This document shows positions 17,893 to 27,381 of a DNA stretch of 64,000 bases, piece after piece. The stretch covers positions 310,001-374,000 of the forward strand of contig NZ_MSSV01000003.1 in NCBI RefSeq assembly GCF_002150505.1. The letters run 5' to 3'. The notes under the pieces are model-generated. The model was not told the DNA's origin, made no database searches, and saw only the letters and a program-made list of their open reading frames with translations. Every line of letters starts with the position of its first letter. Position 1 is the stretch's first letter. The stretch comes from Algoriphagus ratkowskyi (GTDB lineage: Bacteria > Bacteroidota > Bacteroidia > Cytophagales > Cyclobacteriaceae). A program made the position numbers and the translations under genes.

Positions 17893-18009
17893 ATTAAATC
17901 CTTTTTTATCAAATCCCTATCTCAATTATCACCTTCAATCAACATTTCTCTGGCAGCATATTTTTCCTTTATTTCATCAGACATCAAGCACCTAGCATCC
18001 AACTTCGCA

Positions 18010-18591
18010 TTACCAATATTTTGCCTCAAGCATCAGCATCAGCGCTACCCCAAATACCATCGATGCGACTACGAGTGTCCATTCTTTTCGGCTAACTCCA
18101 ACTAACCCTACCAAGATAGAAGTGACGAGAAGGAAGATTCCTACGATGATCAGTTGTCCCAGCTCCAAGCCTAGATTGAAAGCCAATAATGGCTCCCAAA
18201 TACTTGCTTCTTTTCCTAAAAGGCTACGGAGATAGGTCGAAAATCCAAGTCCATGGATCAATCCGAAGAATAATGCGAAGATGTAATTAATAGAAAGTCC
18301 TTTACCGGAAGCAGGCTTCGGACGGAGAATGGTAATAAATGCAGTAATGGCAATTGTCACTGGAATTAAAAACTCAATCAACGCTGAATTCACATTGATC
18401 AATCTGAAGGTAGCCAAAGCAAGAGTTAAGGAATGACCAATTGTAAATGCAGTGACTAAAATCACGACTTTGCGCCAATCTCTAGGAATAAAGACCGCAC
18501 AAAGTGCCAATACAAAAAGGATGTGGTCGTAGCCATGGATATCAAGGATATGCTTGAAGCCAAGACGAAAATACAATTCAAATGAATTCAT
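18010..18591 (-). CDS. HupE/UreJ-family integral membrane protein
   Basis: 193 residues with about six hydrophobic segments. The motifs HGYDHILFVLALC near the N-terminus, TIGHSLTLALA and FGLIHGLGFSTYL are typical of HupE_UreJ_2 proteins; the conserved His/Asp residues suggest metal binding or transport, classically of nickel for hydrogenase and urease. Neither enzyme is encoded here, so the substrate is unknown. It is co-directional with the M1 gene, 117 bp upstream of it, and divergent from the DUF6702 gene. Confidence 0.85.
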   Translation of the reverse strand: MNSFELYFRLGFKHILDIHGYDHILFVLALCAVFIPRDWRKVVILVTAFTIGHSLTLALATFRLINVNSALIEFLIPVTIAITAFITILRPKPASGKGLSINYIFALFFGLIHGLGFSTYLRSLLGKEASIWEPLLAFNLGLELGQLIIVGIFLLVTSILVGLVGVSRKEWTLVVASMVFGVALMLMLEAKYW

Positions 18592-18674
18592 AGAAGGGGC
18601 GAAATACTTCTAATGAAGTAAATTGCTCAATATTACGGCATAAATAGCAGAAAAGACAGATTAAAGAACACCAA

Positions 18675-19166
18675 ATGCAACAGATATATTTATACATGAT
18701 CAGCCTTGGATGGTTAGTATTTGCCCATCCTTTTCACCTTAGTCTGACAGAGATTAAATGGAATAAGGAGTCTGAACAGCTTGAAATTTCGCAGAAGATT
18801 TTTTGGGATGATTTGGAGATTGCTTTAAGCGAGTACCATAAAGAGCCCATAGATTTTCTTAATCCTAGCAACCCCCAAAAGCTTAACAAGCAGATTGAAG
18901 CTTATCTCCTGACACAAAATAAAATCTGGATTGATGAGATATCAGTTACTGTAAAATTTCTTGGATATGAGATAGAAGAAGATGCTGCTTGGTTCTATCT
19001 AGAGTCTGAGAAGGTTAAGGAACCCAGCTCTCTCAAAATCAAAAATACTCTATTGATTAAAAATTTTTCAGATCAAAATAATGTGGTTCAGGTCTATTTT
19101 GGATCAAATTCTCCTAAAAGTATCATACTCGGAAAAGGGAAAGAGTCTGGTGTCTTAAGCAAATAG
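18675..19166 (+). CDS. DUF6702-family secreted protein
   Basis: 163 residues. The N-terminal segment (about 1-18) is a signal peptide ending near FAHPFHLS, and the mature part follows the DUF6702 pattern (HPFHLSLTEIKWN near the start, EISQKIFWDDLE, later NVVQVYFG). The family is found mainly in Bacteroidota and has no established function. It is divergently transcribed from HupE/UreJ with 83 bp between start codons. Confidence 0.7.
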   Translation: MQQIYLYMISLGWLVFAHPFHLSLTEIKWNKESEQLEISQKIFWDDLEIALSEYHKEPIDFLNPSNPQKLNKQIEAYLLTQNKIWIDEISVTVKFLGYEIEEDAAWFYLESEKVKEPSSLKIKNTLLIKNFSDQNNVVQVYFGSNSPKSIILGKGKESGVLSK

Positions 19167-19414
19167 CGAGATACTGGTTTTAAAGTAGAACTGACCCACA
19201 CTTTGTTTTATTAAAATTTTTCAAACAGCCTACAAATTGTCCTTCTGTTGCTATGCTGGCCTAAAAACATATAAGACCTTTAATGTGTAGAAACCATTGT
19301 CGCTAAGCTTCTTTAAAAGTTATTTTTGGCTTGTTTACCTGTTTTTTTCCAATAAATACAGAATGCTATCACTTAGCCTTGCAATAGTTTTACCTAAAAA
19401 AATACAATCAAAAA

Positions 19415-19440
19415 AAAGTCCGACTCAAGGGCCGGACTTT
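19415..19440 (-). terminator. Terminator of the susCD operon
   Basis: 8-bp perfect arms (19415-19422, 19433-19440) with a T-run on the minus strand, 19 bases after the SusD stop codon. Confidence 0.85.
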
Positions 19441-19459
19441 AATATTAGATTTTGAACGA

Positions 19460-20980
19460 TTAATAACCTGGATTCTGCTCGATTGGAGCGGTATTATTAT
19501 TCTGCAATTCAGCCAAAGGTATTGGCCAAACAAATAGGTTACTAGTATACGCCAGTGAGTGATCCATAGGAATAGTCTTCGATGTAGTGTAGAAATCGAT
19601 GCTAGTAATAGATCTAGAAGTGGCTTTAGAGGGAATACCAGCCATTAAACCTTCTCCTGATAATCTATGAATATCTGGCCATCTTCTTCCTTCAGCAAGA
19701 AACTCAATCCTTCTTTCATTCAAAATAGCGGTAAGAACGTTTTCGCCCAAATCTGAAACAGTATATGCAGGAACTGAAGTAGGTAAAGCACGGCTTCTCA
19801 CAGAGTTTAGTAAAGCAACAGCTGCAGCAGTATTTGCTCCACCTAATCTTGCATTAGCTTCTGCGGCATTTAATACCACTTCGGAAAAACGCAAAATTGG
19901 ATTAGGATCAGAAAATGTAGTAGCATCAATGTATTTATTGGTAAAGATTCCCAAAGCGGATCTTGTGGTCAATAAAGTTCTACGTGTATCCTCAGTATTC
20001 CAAAAATCCGCTCTCCAGATAATTGGACTTATTTTAACTAGACCTCTTGCCCCAAGATTAGGATTACCATACATGGCTGGCAAAGCCCCATTTGTTCCTG
20101 GGTTAGATGTTGCAGAGTTTATGAAAGAGAATATATTATCACTACTTGCACTACCTCTAAAAGGTGTAACGGGGCTAGCAGTAACAGCATATTTAGAAGA
20201 TACCTTAGCGTACTCAGCCAGCACACCCGGCCAGTCCTTCATGTGTAACTTTACTCTAGATTTCAAAGCAATCGCAGCACCCTTATTTGCTCTAGATGCA
20301 TTACCCTCTGGTAAAAATCCCTCAGCAGCATCTAGGTCTTTAATAAGTTGCGCATAATCCTCTCCCACAGTAGTTCTACCGACAGCTTCGGCATCAGGTA
20401 CTTTTGTAACATCATCAATACCAAATGTCCTGTAAGGAATTCCCATAGAAGATGGGTTATCAGAGAATGGTCTTGCAAAATGGATCAATAATTCATGGTG
20501 AGCTAATGCTCTCAAGAAAAGCATTTCCCCTTTGTAGGCATTTGCTTTTTCTGTAGTCAACACCCCATTGGTTACTGCTATGTCTAAGTTCTCCAAGATG
20601 ATGTTCAGTCTGTTGATCATTCTGTACAGAGAGATCCACATACCTGCATTGTTCGCAGAGTTAGGGCTGTACGAATTGTTATAAGTGATCTCGTAGAAGG
20701 CCTGATCGTTATACATATCTTCACCTCTTAAATCACCTTGCTCTACGTTCGCAGCGCCAAAAGGATAACCTCTTTGTACTACATCTGAATAAAATCCTCG
20801 TTGAGCTGATTCATATACACCAAGTACTGCTGATTCAATTCGAGGTGCAGTGGAGAATGCTTCAGAGTCAGGAATCAAATTGGCGGGAACCAAATCAGTT
20901 ACCTCACAAGCTGAAGTAAATCCTACTAATGCCGCACCTATCAGCACCATTTTTATATTTTTTATTGCGAATTTTTTCAT
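19460..20980 (-). CDS. SusD/RagB-family surface lipoprotein
   Basis: 506 residues. The signal peptide ends in the lipobox GFTSAC (Cys near 25). The mature protein has the SusD layout: an N-terminal helical TPR-like part (GEMLFLRALAHHELLIHFARPF near 148-170 is a family hallmark) and a C-terminal ligand-binding part with VVLNAAEANARLGG and ILNERRIEFLAEGRRWPDIHR (about 415-440). It acts as a lid on the SusC barrel and binds glycans or peptides. It is 27 bp downstream of susC in one operon closed by a terminator. Confidence 0.95.
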   Translation of the reverse strand: MKKFAIKNIKMVLIGAALVGFTSACEVTDLVPANLIPDSEAFSTAPRIESAVLGVYESAQRGFYSDVVQRGYPFGAANVEQGDLRGEDMYNDQAFYEITYNNSYSPNSANNAGMWISLYRMINRLNIILENLDIAVTNGVLTTEKANAYKGEMLFLRALAHHELLIHFARPFSDNPSSMGIPYRTFGIDDVTKVPDAEAVGRTTVGEDYAQLIKDLDAAEGFLPEGNASRANKGAAIALKSRVKLHMKDWPGVLAEYAKVSSKYAVTASPVTPFRGSASSDNIFSFINSATSNPGTNGALPAMYGNPNLGARGLVKISPIIWRADFWNTEDTRRTLLTTRSALGIFTNKYIDATTFSDPNPILRFSEVVLNAAEANARLGGANTAAAVALLNSVRSRALPTSVPAYTVSDLGENVLTAILNERRIEFLAEGRRWPDIHRLSGEGLMAGIPSKATSRSITSIDFYTTSKTIPMDHSLAYTSNLFVWPIPLAELQNNNTAPIEQNPGY

Positions 20981-21007
20981 TTTAATTTTTTATTAGGTTC
21001 AATTAAT

Positions 21008-24000
21008 TTAAAAACCTACGCTTAGGCCTAGAGTGTAAGTACGTACGATCGGTGCTACGTTCCAATCAACTCCAAATTGCCTTTGATTAGAATAACTATT
21101 CGCTTCAGGATCCAATCCTGTATACTTAGTGAAGGTAAAAGGATTTTGAACCTGAGCGAAAATTCTTGCATTGGAGATAGCTCCACTAAATGCTGTTTCA
21201 AGTGCTGCTGCAGGAATAGTATAACCCAAAACGATATTTTGAATTTTCAAATAATCCCCTTTCTCCACAAATCTAGAGTTCGATGCAGAGTTTTGCCACA
21301 TGTTTTGATCCTGTCCAGAATATAATTTCGGCATGTCAGTAACCTGACCACTTTCAGTCCATCTGTTTAAAATACTTGCGTGATTATTAGAAAAACCTTG
21401 ACCTAAAAGACCTCTAAGAGATTCATTCATGATGTAGTTTCCACCGGAGAATCTTGTAAAGATTTCCGCATCAAAATTACCGAAAGTAAAGCTATTCGAC
21501 CAGCCACCTTGCCATTTAGGTAATGTGCCACCCAAAAACTCTTGAGTAGGTCCATTTGTAGCTCTAACAGAAATGTCAGAAGGGTTCGCTGGGTCGTAAG
21601 CTCTATAGTTAAGTTGCGATACTCCACCGATGGATTGCTGAAGGTTATATTGAATAATATCATCACCGGAATAATACATTGGATTTCCATTCGCGGGATT
21701 AACGCCAGCCCATCTAAAACCGTAAAGTTCACCTATTGAATTTCCAACTTCAGTTCTATTGTAAGTACTTGTGATTGGGCTAATCAAGTTAGTTACTTCA
21801 TTTTTAATGAAAGTGATATTGAAATCAGTATTCCATGAGAATTTTCCTCTGTTTATGACATTGGAAGCAACTCTCAGTTCAAAACCTGAATTGGTCATCG
21901 CACCAATATTTTGATTGATGCTGTTTCCTGGAACTCCCAAAGAAGGGGCTGTAGGAGCAGCTAGAATTAAGCCATCCACATCATTGCTAAAGTAATCTGC
22001 AGAAACTGACACCTTACCAATCGTCATATCCAAACCTACGTTCAGCTTCTTGGACGTTTCCCACTGCAAACCTGTATTTGCTATTCTATTGTAACCAATT
22101 CCTGCTCCTGCACCACCCAGAACAGGTGCATATCCACCGAATGCTGCGAATGAATCAATATCTGTATTTCCTACCTCTGCATAAGAAGCTCTGAATTTTA
22201 AATCAGAAATTAACTCAGAATTAAAGAATGCCTCATCAGAAACTCTCCATCCAACGGATCCACCAAAGAAAGTACCTCGTTTGTTATCTCCTACTAAGTC
22301 TGAAATACCGTCATTTCTTAAAGTGAATGAAGCCAAATATTTTCCTTTGAAGCTGTAATTCAATCTACCAAAGTAAGAATCGAAGCCTCTTTCAGTGTAG
22401 CTTCCTGAAGAGAATTGGTTGTTATATGACCCTGTTATTAGGTTATTTCTTCTGAAATAATCATCAGAAATATCTGTAGCAGACCCACTAAATCCATAAT
22501 ATTTAGCAAACTGATATTCCAAACCTGCAGTTACATTAAGACTATGGTCTTCTGCAAATACTGTTTGGTAGTTCAAAGTATTCTGCCAGTTCCAGAGGAA
22601 AGCTGGATTAGTTGCCATATAGACGCTACCATTAGAACTTCTACCATCACCATGTCTTGCATCTAAAGATTGGAAATCATCCGCCAAGGTCAAATCAACT
22701 CCTATTTGGCTTCTTGCAGTTAATCCAGTAGCAATATCAACTTCACCATATGCATTACCTATCACTCTGTGGGTACGGCTTCTGTAAATATTGTTGTCTA
22801 TTACAAATCCAATATTTGGGATGTTGTTATCCGGACCAGCAAGGTTAGTTCCAAAACCAGTGGTAGCACCATTTGCAGTTATATTATATCCATCAAACGC
22901 AGTATTATCTGCATCAAAAATAGGAACGTTTGGCAATGCACGGGTTGAATTGTAGATCGCACCAGAAAGTGAGTTTGATCCATTATTTAAACCATAAATC
23001 TCAGTATAAGAATAGGACATAGACATACCTAATCTTACTGCCTTTGATATACTGTGATCCACATTGGCTCTGAAAGAATATCTGCTCAATTCATTAGGAC
23101 GCACTGCTGATTCCTGATCTGTGAAACCTAGTGAGAAGAAATACTTGGTTGCTTCTGAGCCACCGCTGATAGATAAATTGTGCTGCTGCACAAATCCCTT
23201 TCTGAATACTAAATCTTGCCAATCTGTATTAACTCCAGGGTTAGCTAGAGGCGACTGATTAGCATTTGTTCTTTTCTCATTAGCAATAGTCACAAACTCA
23301 TCACCTGATAGTAAATCAAAAGTTTCTACAGCTTCATTAAAGCCCATAGAAGTGTTATAACTTACTTTTGCTTTGCCCGCAGCACCTCTTTTAGTTGTGA
23401 TTAAGATCACACCGTTAGCTGCTCTAGATCCATATATGGCAGAGGCAGAACCATCCTTTAGTACTTCAAAAGAAGCAATGTCGGCTGGATTAATGTTCGC
23501 AAGTGGGTTGGAAGCGTTCACCGCAGATCTGTCAGAGCTCACTACTGGCACACCATCGATTACAATTAGCGGTCCAGCACCCGCAGTAAGTGAATTCACA
23601 CCTCTAATACGGATAATAGGCGCTGCTCCCAAAATACCGCTTGGAGTGGTGATCGAGACACCTGGTGCTCTACCTGCTAATTGAGACTCAAAGGAAGGAG
23701 AAATCAAGTTCTCAATAGCCTTAGAATCAATAGAAGTAACCGAGCCAGTGATTTCTCTTCGTTCTTGGGTACCATAACCTACAACCACTACTTCGTTGAG
23801 TGTTTTGACATCCACATTCATTGTCACATTGATAATGGAAGCGGAACCGATTGGCATTTCCTTAGTTAGGTAACCAACAAAACTGAAAATAAGAGAAGAA
23901 GCGTCAGCTGGTACTTGAACAGAATAACTTCCATCAAGATCAGTGATCACACCTTGTGCAGTACCTTTTACTACTACACTTGCACCTGGAATTCCATCTG

Positions 24001-24103
24001 GCTCTTCTGCCGATGTGACCCTACCAGTGATCGTCTTGCTCTGCGCCAGCACCATCACCAGGGATAGCATTGCGAAGGCAAAGGTTAATAAAACTTTCTT
24101 CAT
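21008..24103 (-). CDS. SusC/RagA-family TonB-linked outer-membrane transporter
   Basis: 1031 residues. Signal peptide about 1-20, carboxypeptidase-like domain about 22-105 (KTITGRVTSAEEPDGIPGAS), the SusC signature LNEVVVVGYGTQERREITGS near 103-122, plug domain with VLKDGSASAIYGSRAANGVI (about 215-234), and a C-terminal barrel ending in GF. With the SusD partner it imports an oligosaccharide or peptide. No glycoside hydrolase, sulfatase, peptidase or sigma/anti-sigma gene is adjacent, so the substrate cannot be read from context. Confidence 0.95.
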   Translation of the reverse strand: MKKVLLTFAFAMLSLVMVLAQSKTITGRVTSAEEPDGIPGASVVVKGTAQGVITDLDGSYSVQVPADASSLIFSFVGYLTKEMPIGSASIINVTMNVDVKTLNEVVVVGYGTQERREITGSVTSIDSKAIENLISPSFESQLAGRAPGVSITTPSGILGAAPIIRIRGVNSLTAGAGPLIVIDGVPVVSSDRSAVNASNPLANINPADIASFEVLKDGSASAIYGSRAANGVILITTKRGAAGKAKVSYNTSMGFNEAVETFDLLSGDEFVTIANEKRTNANQSPLANPGVNTDWQDLVFRKGFVQQHNLSISGGSEATKYFFSLGFTDQESAVRPNELSRYSFRANVDHSISKAVRLGMSMSYSYTEIYGLNNGSNSLSGAIYNSTRALPNVPIFDADNTAFDGYNITANGATTGFGTNLAGPDNNIPNIGFVIDNNIYRSRTHRVIGNAYGEVDIATGLTARSQIGVDLTLADDFQSLDARHGDGRSSNGSVYMATNPAFLWNWQNTLNYQTVFAEDHSLNVTAGLEYQFAKYYGFSGSATDISDDYFRRNNLITGSYNNQFSSGSYTERGFDSYFGRLNYSFKGKYLASFTLRNDGISDLVGDNKRGTFFGGSVGWRVSDEAFFNSELISDLKFRASYAEVGNTDIDSFAAFGGYAPVLGGAGAGIGYNRIANTGLQWETSKKLNVGLDMTIGKVSVSADYFSNDVDGLILAAPTAPSLGVPGNSINQNIGAMTNSGFELRVASNVINRGKFSWNTDFNITFIKNEVTNLISPITSTYNRTEVGNSIGELYGFRWAGVNPANGNPMYYSGDDIIQYNLQQSIGGVSQLNYRAYDPANPSDISVRATNGPTQEFLGGTLPKWQGGWSNSFTFGNFDAEIFTRFSGGNYIMNESLRGLLGQGFSNNHASILNRWTESGQVTDMPKLYSGQDQNMWQNSASNSRFVEKGDYLKIQNIVLGYTIPAAALETAFSGAISNARIFAQVQNPFTFTKYTGLDPEANSYSNQRQFGVDWNVAPIVRTYTLGLSVGF

Positions 24104-24597
24104 AGGTTGAACATTTATAGTTAAGTAATGTTTAACCCAAATATTAATCTAAAGTTTCACATCAAAAAAAGCTCAACTGCCACTAAATCAACCTACTAAA
24201 ATATAATATTTTGAAATTTTGTTAAAATACATGAATTTCAAAATTTGAACAACTAGAATATCAAGTTAACAGTATTATATTTTTTATTATGAGTTAATCT
24301 ATTAATTTAATTCTGTTTTTTTGAAAAAGTAATATGATTTTACATACCATAAAACTAATAAGATAGGATCTAGCTAAACTACGAAAGTTGTTTTACTCAA
24401 TTTTTCCAAATTTAATTTTTTTAAAACTAATAGTTTTAGATAAAAACTACAACATAATATGGAAGCATAAGAAAAAACCAATCCGATAAAAACTATATAA
24501 TTCTGCCTTTTCTTATTATTACGAAATATTATTTTTTTTATCGTAAATCATTTATTTAACCAATATCCAATTATCAAAAAATCTGCATAAAAATTAC
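24104..24597. other. AT-rich gene-free region upstream of susC
   Basis: About 490 bp of very AT-rich DNA with many A- and T-tracts, no open frame of protein character and no hairpin I can support. It holds the susC promoter and possibly its regulatory sites; no operator is recognisable. Confidence 0.5.
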
Positions 24598-25149
24598 TCA
24601 ACGTTGACCTAATTTTAGATTTTCCAATACTTCCCACCTACCTTCTACCTTTTTCAGAAGTGCAATTGTCGTTACGCTTAGTACTTCATCCAAGTTAGTC
24701 TCAGTAGCAAGTTTTAGAATATTCTGAAACTGTTCTTTCTTTATATCCTTGAAAGCAATTGTCATATGGGGATGAAAATTCCGATCACTCAATTCATCAA
24801 CTAGATTCAACTCACGCTTGCAAAAAGATTTTAACTCACGTTGAAAATCAAATAAATCCGGTGTATCATCCACTCCTAAGTAAATTACTCGTTGACCAAA
24901 TGTCTTGACACCCCTAATTCTCATAAGCATCGGTCTATAATCTTCTATAAATTCGCCTAGTTTTAAAATCAACTTGTTTTCCTTTGCCTCATTGTAAATA
25001 AATGGCATTTTAACGGTAATGTGAGCAGGTGATTTAAGTGCAAATTTAGCCTGATGACGATCTTTGATTTCCACCTTCAGCTTTGTTATGCGCTCCATAA
25101 CCTTACCTTCAGGCACGACTGCCAAAAAATACTTTTGCATCATTTTCAT
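24598..25149 (-). CDS. 2H phosphoesterase / 2'-5' RNA ligase family (LigT-like)
   Basis: 183 residues from the Met at 25149. The frame is open further to 25215, but that part covers hairpin repeats (25195-25247) and is unlikely to be translated. Two HxT motifs, HITVKM (about residue 41) and HPHMTIAF (about 132), define the 2H phosphoesterase superfamily, which hydrolyses or ligates 2'-5' or cyclic phosphodiester bonds. The substrate may be RNA or a cyclic nucleotide. No signal peptide, cytoplasmic. It is divergent from the universal stress gene. Confidence 0.8.
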   Translation of the reverse strand: MKMMQKYFLAVVPEGKVMERITKLKVEIKDRHQAKFALKSPAHITVKMPFIYNEAKENKLILKLGEFIEDYRPMLMRIRGVKTFGQRVIYLGVDDTPDLFDFQRELKSFCKRELNLVDELSDRNFHPHMTIAFKDIKKEQFQNILKLATETNLDEVLSVTTIALLKKVEGRWEVLENLKLGQR

Positions 25150-25194
25150 GTGTATAATTTTAAATTTCAAAGGCCTCATTATACTAGAATATGA

Positions 25195-25247
25195 GCAGGC
25201 CTCTGCCTGCGGCATTTGATTAGAGATATTTGCCTCAGACAGGCAAA
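25195..25247. repeat. Pair of stem-loop repeats in a divergent intergenic region
   Basis: Two perfect hairpins close together: GCAGGC/GCCTGC with a 4-nt loop (25195-25210) and TTTGCCT/AGGCAAA with a 5-nt loop (25229-25247). The AGGC/GCCT cores are shared, suggesting one repeat family. They lie between the LigT-like and universal stress genes. The rest of the 25150-25467 gap shows nothing clear. Confidence 0.6.
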
Positions 25248-25467
25248 ATTATATAGTTTTATAATTTTACTCTATTTGACTACCCCTACCGCAATATTTC
25301 GGGATACATTCTGGTCTTGCGAATAATTACACATTCAAGGATTTCTAACTCGACCGATTTCATCAGGCTAAATTACCTCGAAAAGGAATTCATCTGGTAA
25401 AAACATAAAAACTATTCAATAAACTGAATCAAAGGTTTAAATTAAGGGGAAATAACACCTAACAGCT

Positions 25468-26382
25468 ATGAAGCATTTTTATAAGGCCATGATTGGCCTT
25501 GATCTAACTGAGATGGATGATATCCTGATCAAAAAAACGATAGTGTACCTGAAATTCCTCGGAATAGATAAATGCTACTTCGTTCATGTAGCAAAAAATC
25601 TAGCTGTACCCGATGAAATTCTGAAAAAGCATCCTGAATTATTGGCTCCTGGAGATGAATCCATCGAAGCCTTAATCACATCAAAACTTAAGAATTTTGA
25701 TTTTCCTGAAAGTATGGAAATCGAAGTTTTTGCAGAAGAAGGACCACATCCATTGGAAACCCTACTTCGATGGGCTAAGATTAAAGATGTGGATATAATC
25801 ATTATGGGCAGAAAAGAAACATTGGAAGGAAGTGGATCTATCGCCAAGGGGGTTGCTAAAAAGGCTCCTTGCTCTGTTTTACTTTTGCAGGAAAAAAGAC
25901 CTCCAGGATTACCGAAGAAAATTATGATCCCTTCCGATTTTTCTGATCACACTGATTTGATCTATACATTTGCCGAAAGACTCTCTGAGGATTTAGGTGC
26001 AGAACTTATGCCAGTTCACTTATACGAGGTCCCACATGGATATTCTAAAACAGGTAAGACCTTTGAAGAATTTTCAGAAATCATGAAAGACAATGCACAA
26101 GAGGACTTTAACCGTTTTATTCAGAAGTTCAACCACACAGGATTGCAATGCCGATTTGTATTAAATGATGGAGAGGGTCAAGGTAAAGCACTATTGGAAG
26201 AAGCTGAAAAGATCGAAGCTGATATGATCTTGTTGGGCTCTAGAGGAAAAACAAAATCAGCTGCCATCCTTTTAGGTAGCGTTGCAGAAAAACTTGTTAC
26301 CGTGAACAATAAATTACCGATGTTGATCTTTAAAAGGAAAGGCGAAACGATGGGATTCTTTGAAGCACTCTTTAAAGTTTAA
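25468..26382 (+). CDS. Universal stress protein, tandem UspA domains
   Basis: 304 residues made of two UspA domains (about 1-145 and 150-300). The second carries the complete ATP-binding pattern G-x2-G-x9-G-S in LGSRGKTKSAAILLGSVAEK (about 263-282). The first has the degraded GRKETLEGSGSIAKG and may not bind nucleotide. Cytoplasmic stress-response protein; Usp proteins of this form help survival under starvation or redox stress. It has its own strong terminator. Confidence 0.92.
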   Translation: MKHFYKAMIGLDLTEMDDILIKKTIVYLKFLGIDKCYFVHVAKNLAVPDEILKKHPELLAPGDESIEALITSKLKNFDFPESMEIEVFAEEGPHPLETLLRWAKIKDVDIIIMGRKETLEGSGSIAKGVAKKAPCSVLLLQEKRPPGLPKKIMIPSDFSDHTDLIYTFAERLSEDLGAELMPVHLYEVPHGYSKTGKTFEEFSEIMKDNAQEDFNRFIQKFNHTGLQCRFVLNDGEGQGKALLEEAEKIEADMILLGSRGKTKSAAILLGSVAEKLVTVNNKLPMLIFKRKGETMGFFEALFKV

Positions 26383-26415
26383 TAGGACCTAGTTAATATT
26401 CAATCAGACAACAAT

Positions 26416-26448
26416 AGCCCTCCAGTTTACCTGGAGGGCTTTTTTTTC
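26416..26448 (+). terminator. Terminator of the universal stress gene
   Basis: 10-bp perfect GC-rich arms (26416-26425, 26431-26440) with a 5-nt loop followed by eight T. The remainder of the gap to 26709 is AT-rich and holds nothing recognisable except a -7 box. Confidence 0.95.
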
Positions 26449-26664
26449 GGAATTCAAATTTTTTCTAAAAAATATACATCGAGAAAAATTTAGATAAATG
26501 ATGGATACCTTACAGAATTAGCTTTAGAACATAAAAGGCTAAATTACTACGAGCAGATCCTAGCAAATTGCTATAAATCCTAAAGAATTCTATCCAGATT
26601 GATTTAATTAAAAAATGAGGATCATTTCGACGCTTTAATTAAGCAAAGAGTCATCAATGCTGAT

Positions 26665-26672
26665 TACTTTTG
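26665..26672 (+). promoter_or_regulatory. -7 box upstream of the methyltransferase gene
   Basis: TACTTTTG fits TAnnTTTG, 37 nt before the start codon. No -33 element was identified. Confidence 0.35.
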
Positions 26673-26709
26673 TAATTATTTAATAGCCGAAAAGCCGCTA
26701 AGGCAACGC

Positions 26710-27381
26710 ATGAGTTTTATTACGAATTTATTTTCACCTTCCGACAATCCCGAATCTTTGGGAGCCAAATTCAGAAACCAAAGACAAAAAGATTTCGAAG
26801 ATTTATTTTTTCTAAATTTCTCAAAAGACGATCCTATTCGAGTATTAGACGTGGGTGGAGCTGCCTACTTTTGGAATACGAGCAGACTCCTTTCACTTCC
26901 AAATATTGAAATCATCCTCCTTAATCTTGATCAGGAAGAAATTGATCATCCTAAGTTTAGATCGGTCGTAGGAGATGCTACCAACATGTCTGAATTTTCA
27001 GATAACAGTTTTGACCTAGTCTTTTCAAATTCGGTGATTGAGCACCTTTACACTTGGGAGAATCAACAAAAAATGGCGAAGGAGATTATTCGTGTAGGAA
27101 AAAAGCATTTCATCCAAACCCCAAATCGGTACTTTCCTGTGGAAGCCCATTACGCGATCCCTTTTGCGCAGTACGCCCCTAAGCCTCTGCTTCATTTTTT
27201 CTTGACTAAAACAAAACTAAGTCGACTCCAAAAATGGGATGCAAAAGATGCTCAACAGTATCTTGATGAAATCAGGCTATTAGACCAAGAGGAGATGCAA
27301 AGACTTTTTCCTAACTCTAAAATGTACCTAGAGAAATTCATGGGAATGATCAAATCAATCTCTGCCCACAATCTATCTTAA
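26710..27381 (+). CDS. Class I SAM-dependent methyltransferase
   Basis: 223 residues. Motif I is VLDVGGAAYFW (about 46-56), the acidic residue after strand 2 is in LLNLDQEE, and the Methyltransf_11 type motif is VGDATNMSEFSDNSFDLVFSNSVIEHL (about 90-116, in parts). The target is unknown; proteins of this type often occur with glycan or polysaccharide genes. It converges on an ABC exporter with a 4-bp TTAA overlap of stop codons. Confidence 0.8.
   Translation: MSFITNLFSPSDNPESLGAKFRNQRQKDFEDLFFLNFSKDDPIRVLDVGGAAYFWNTSRLLSLPNIEIILLNLDQEEIDHPKFRSVVGDATNMSEFSDNSFDLVFSNSVIEHLYTWENQQKMAKEIIRVGKKHFIQTPNRYFPVEAHYAIPFAQYAPKPLLHFFLTKTKLSRLQKWDAKDAQQYLDEIRLLDQEEMQRLFPNSKMYLEKFMGMIKSISAHNLS

Noticed and set aside
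24598..25215. Longer LigT-like reading frame from 25215
   Set aside because: The extra 22 codons cover hairpin repeats; the Met at 25149 fits the family N-terminus.
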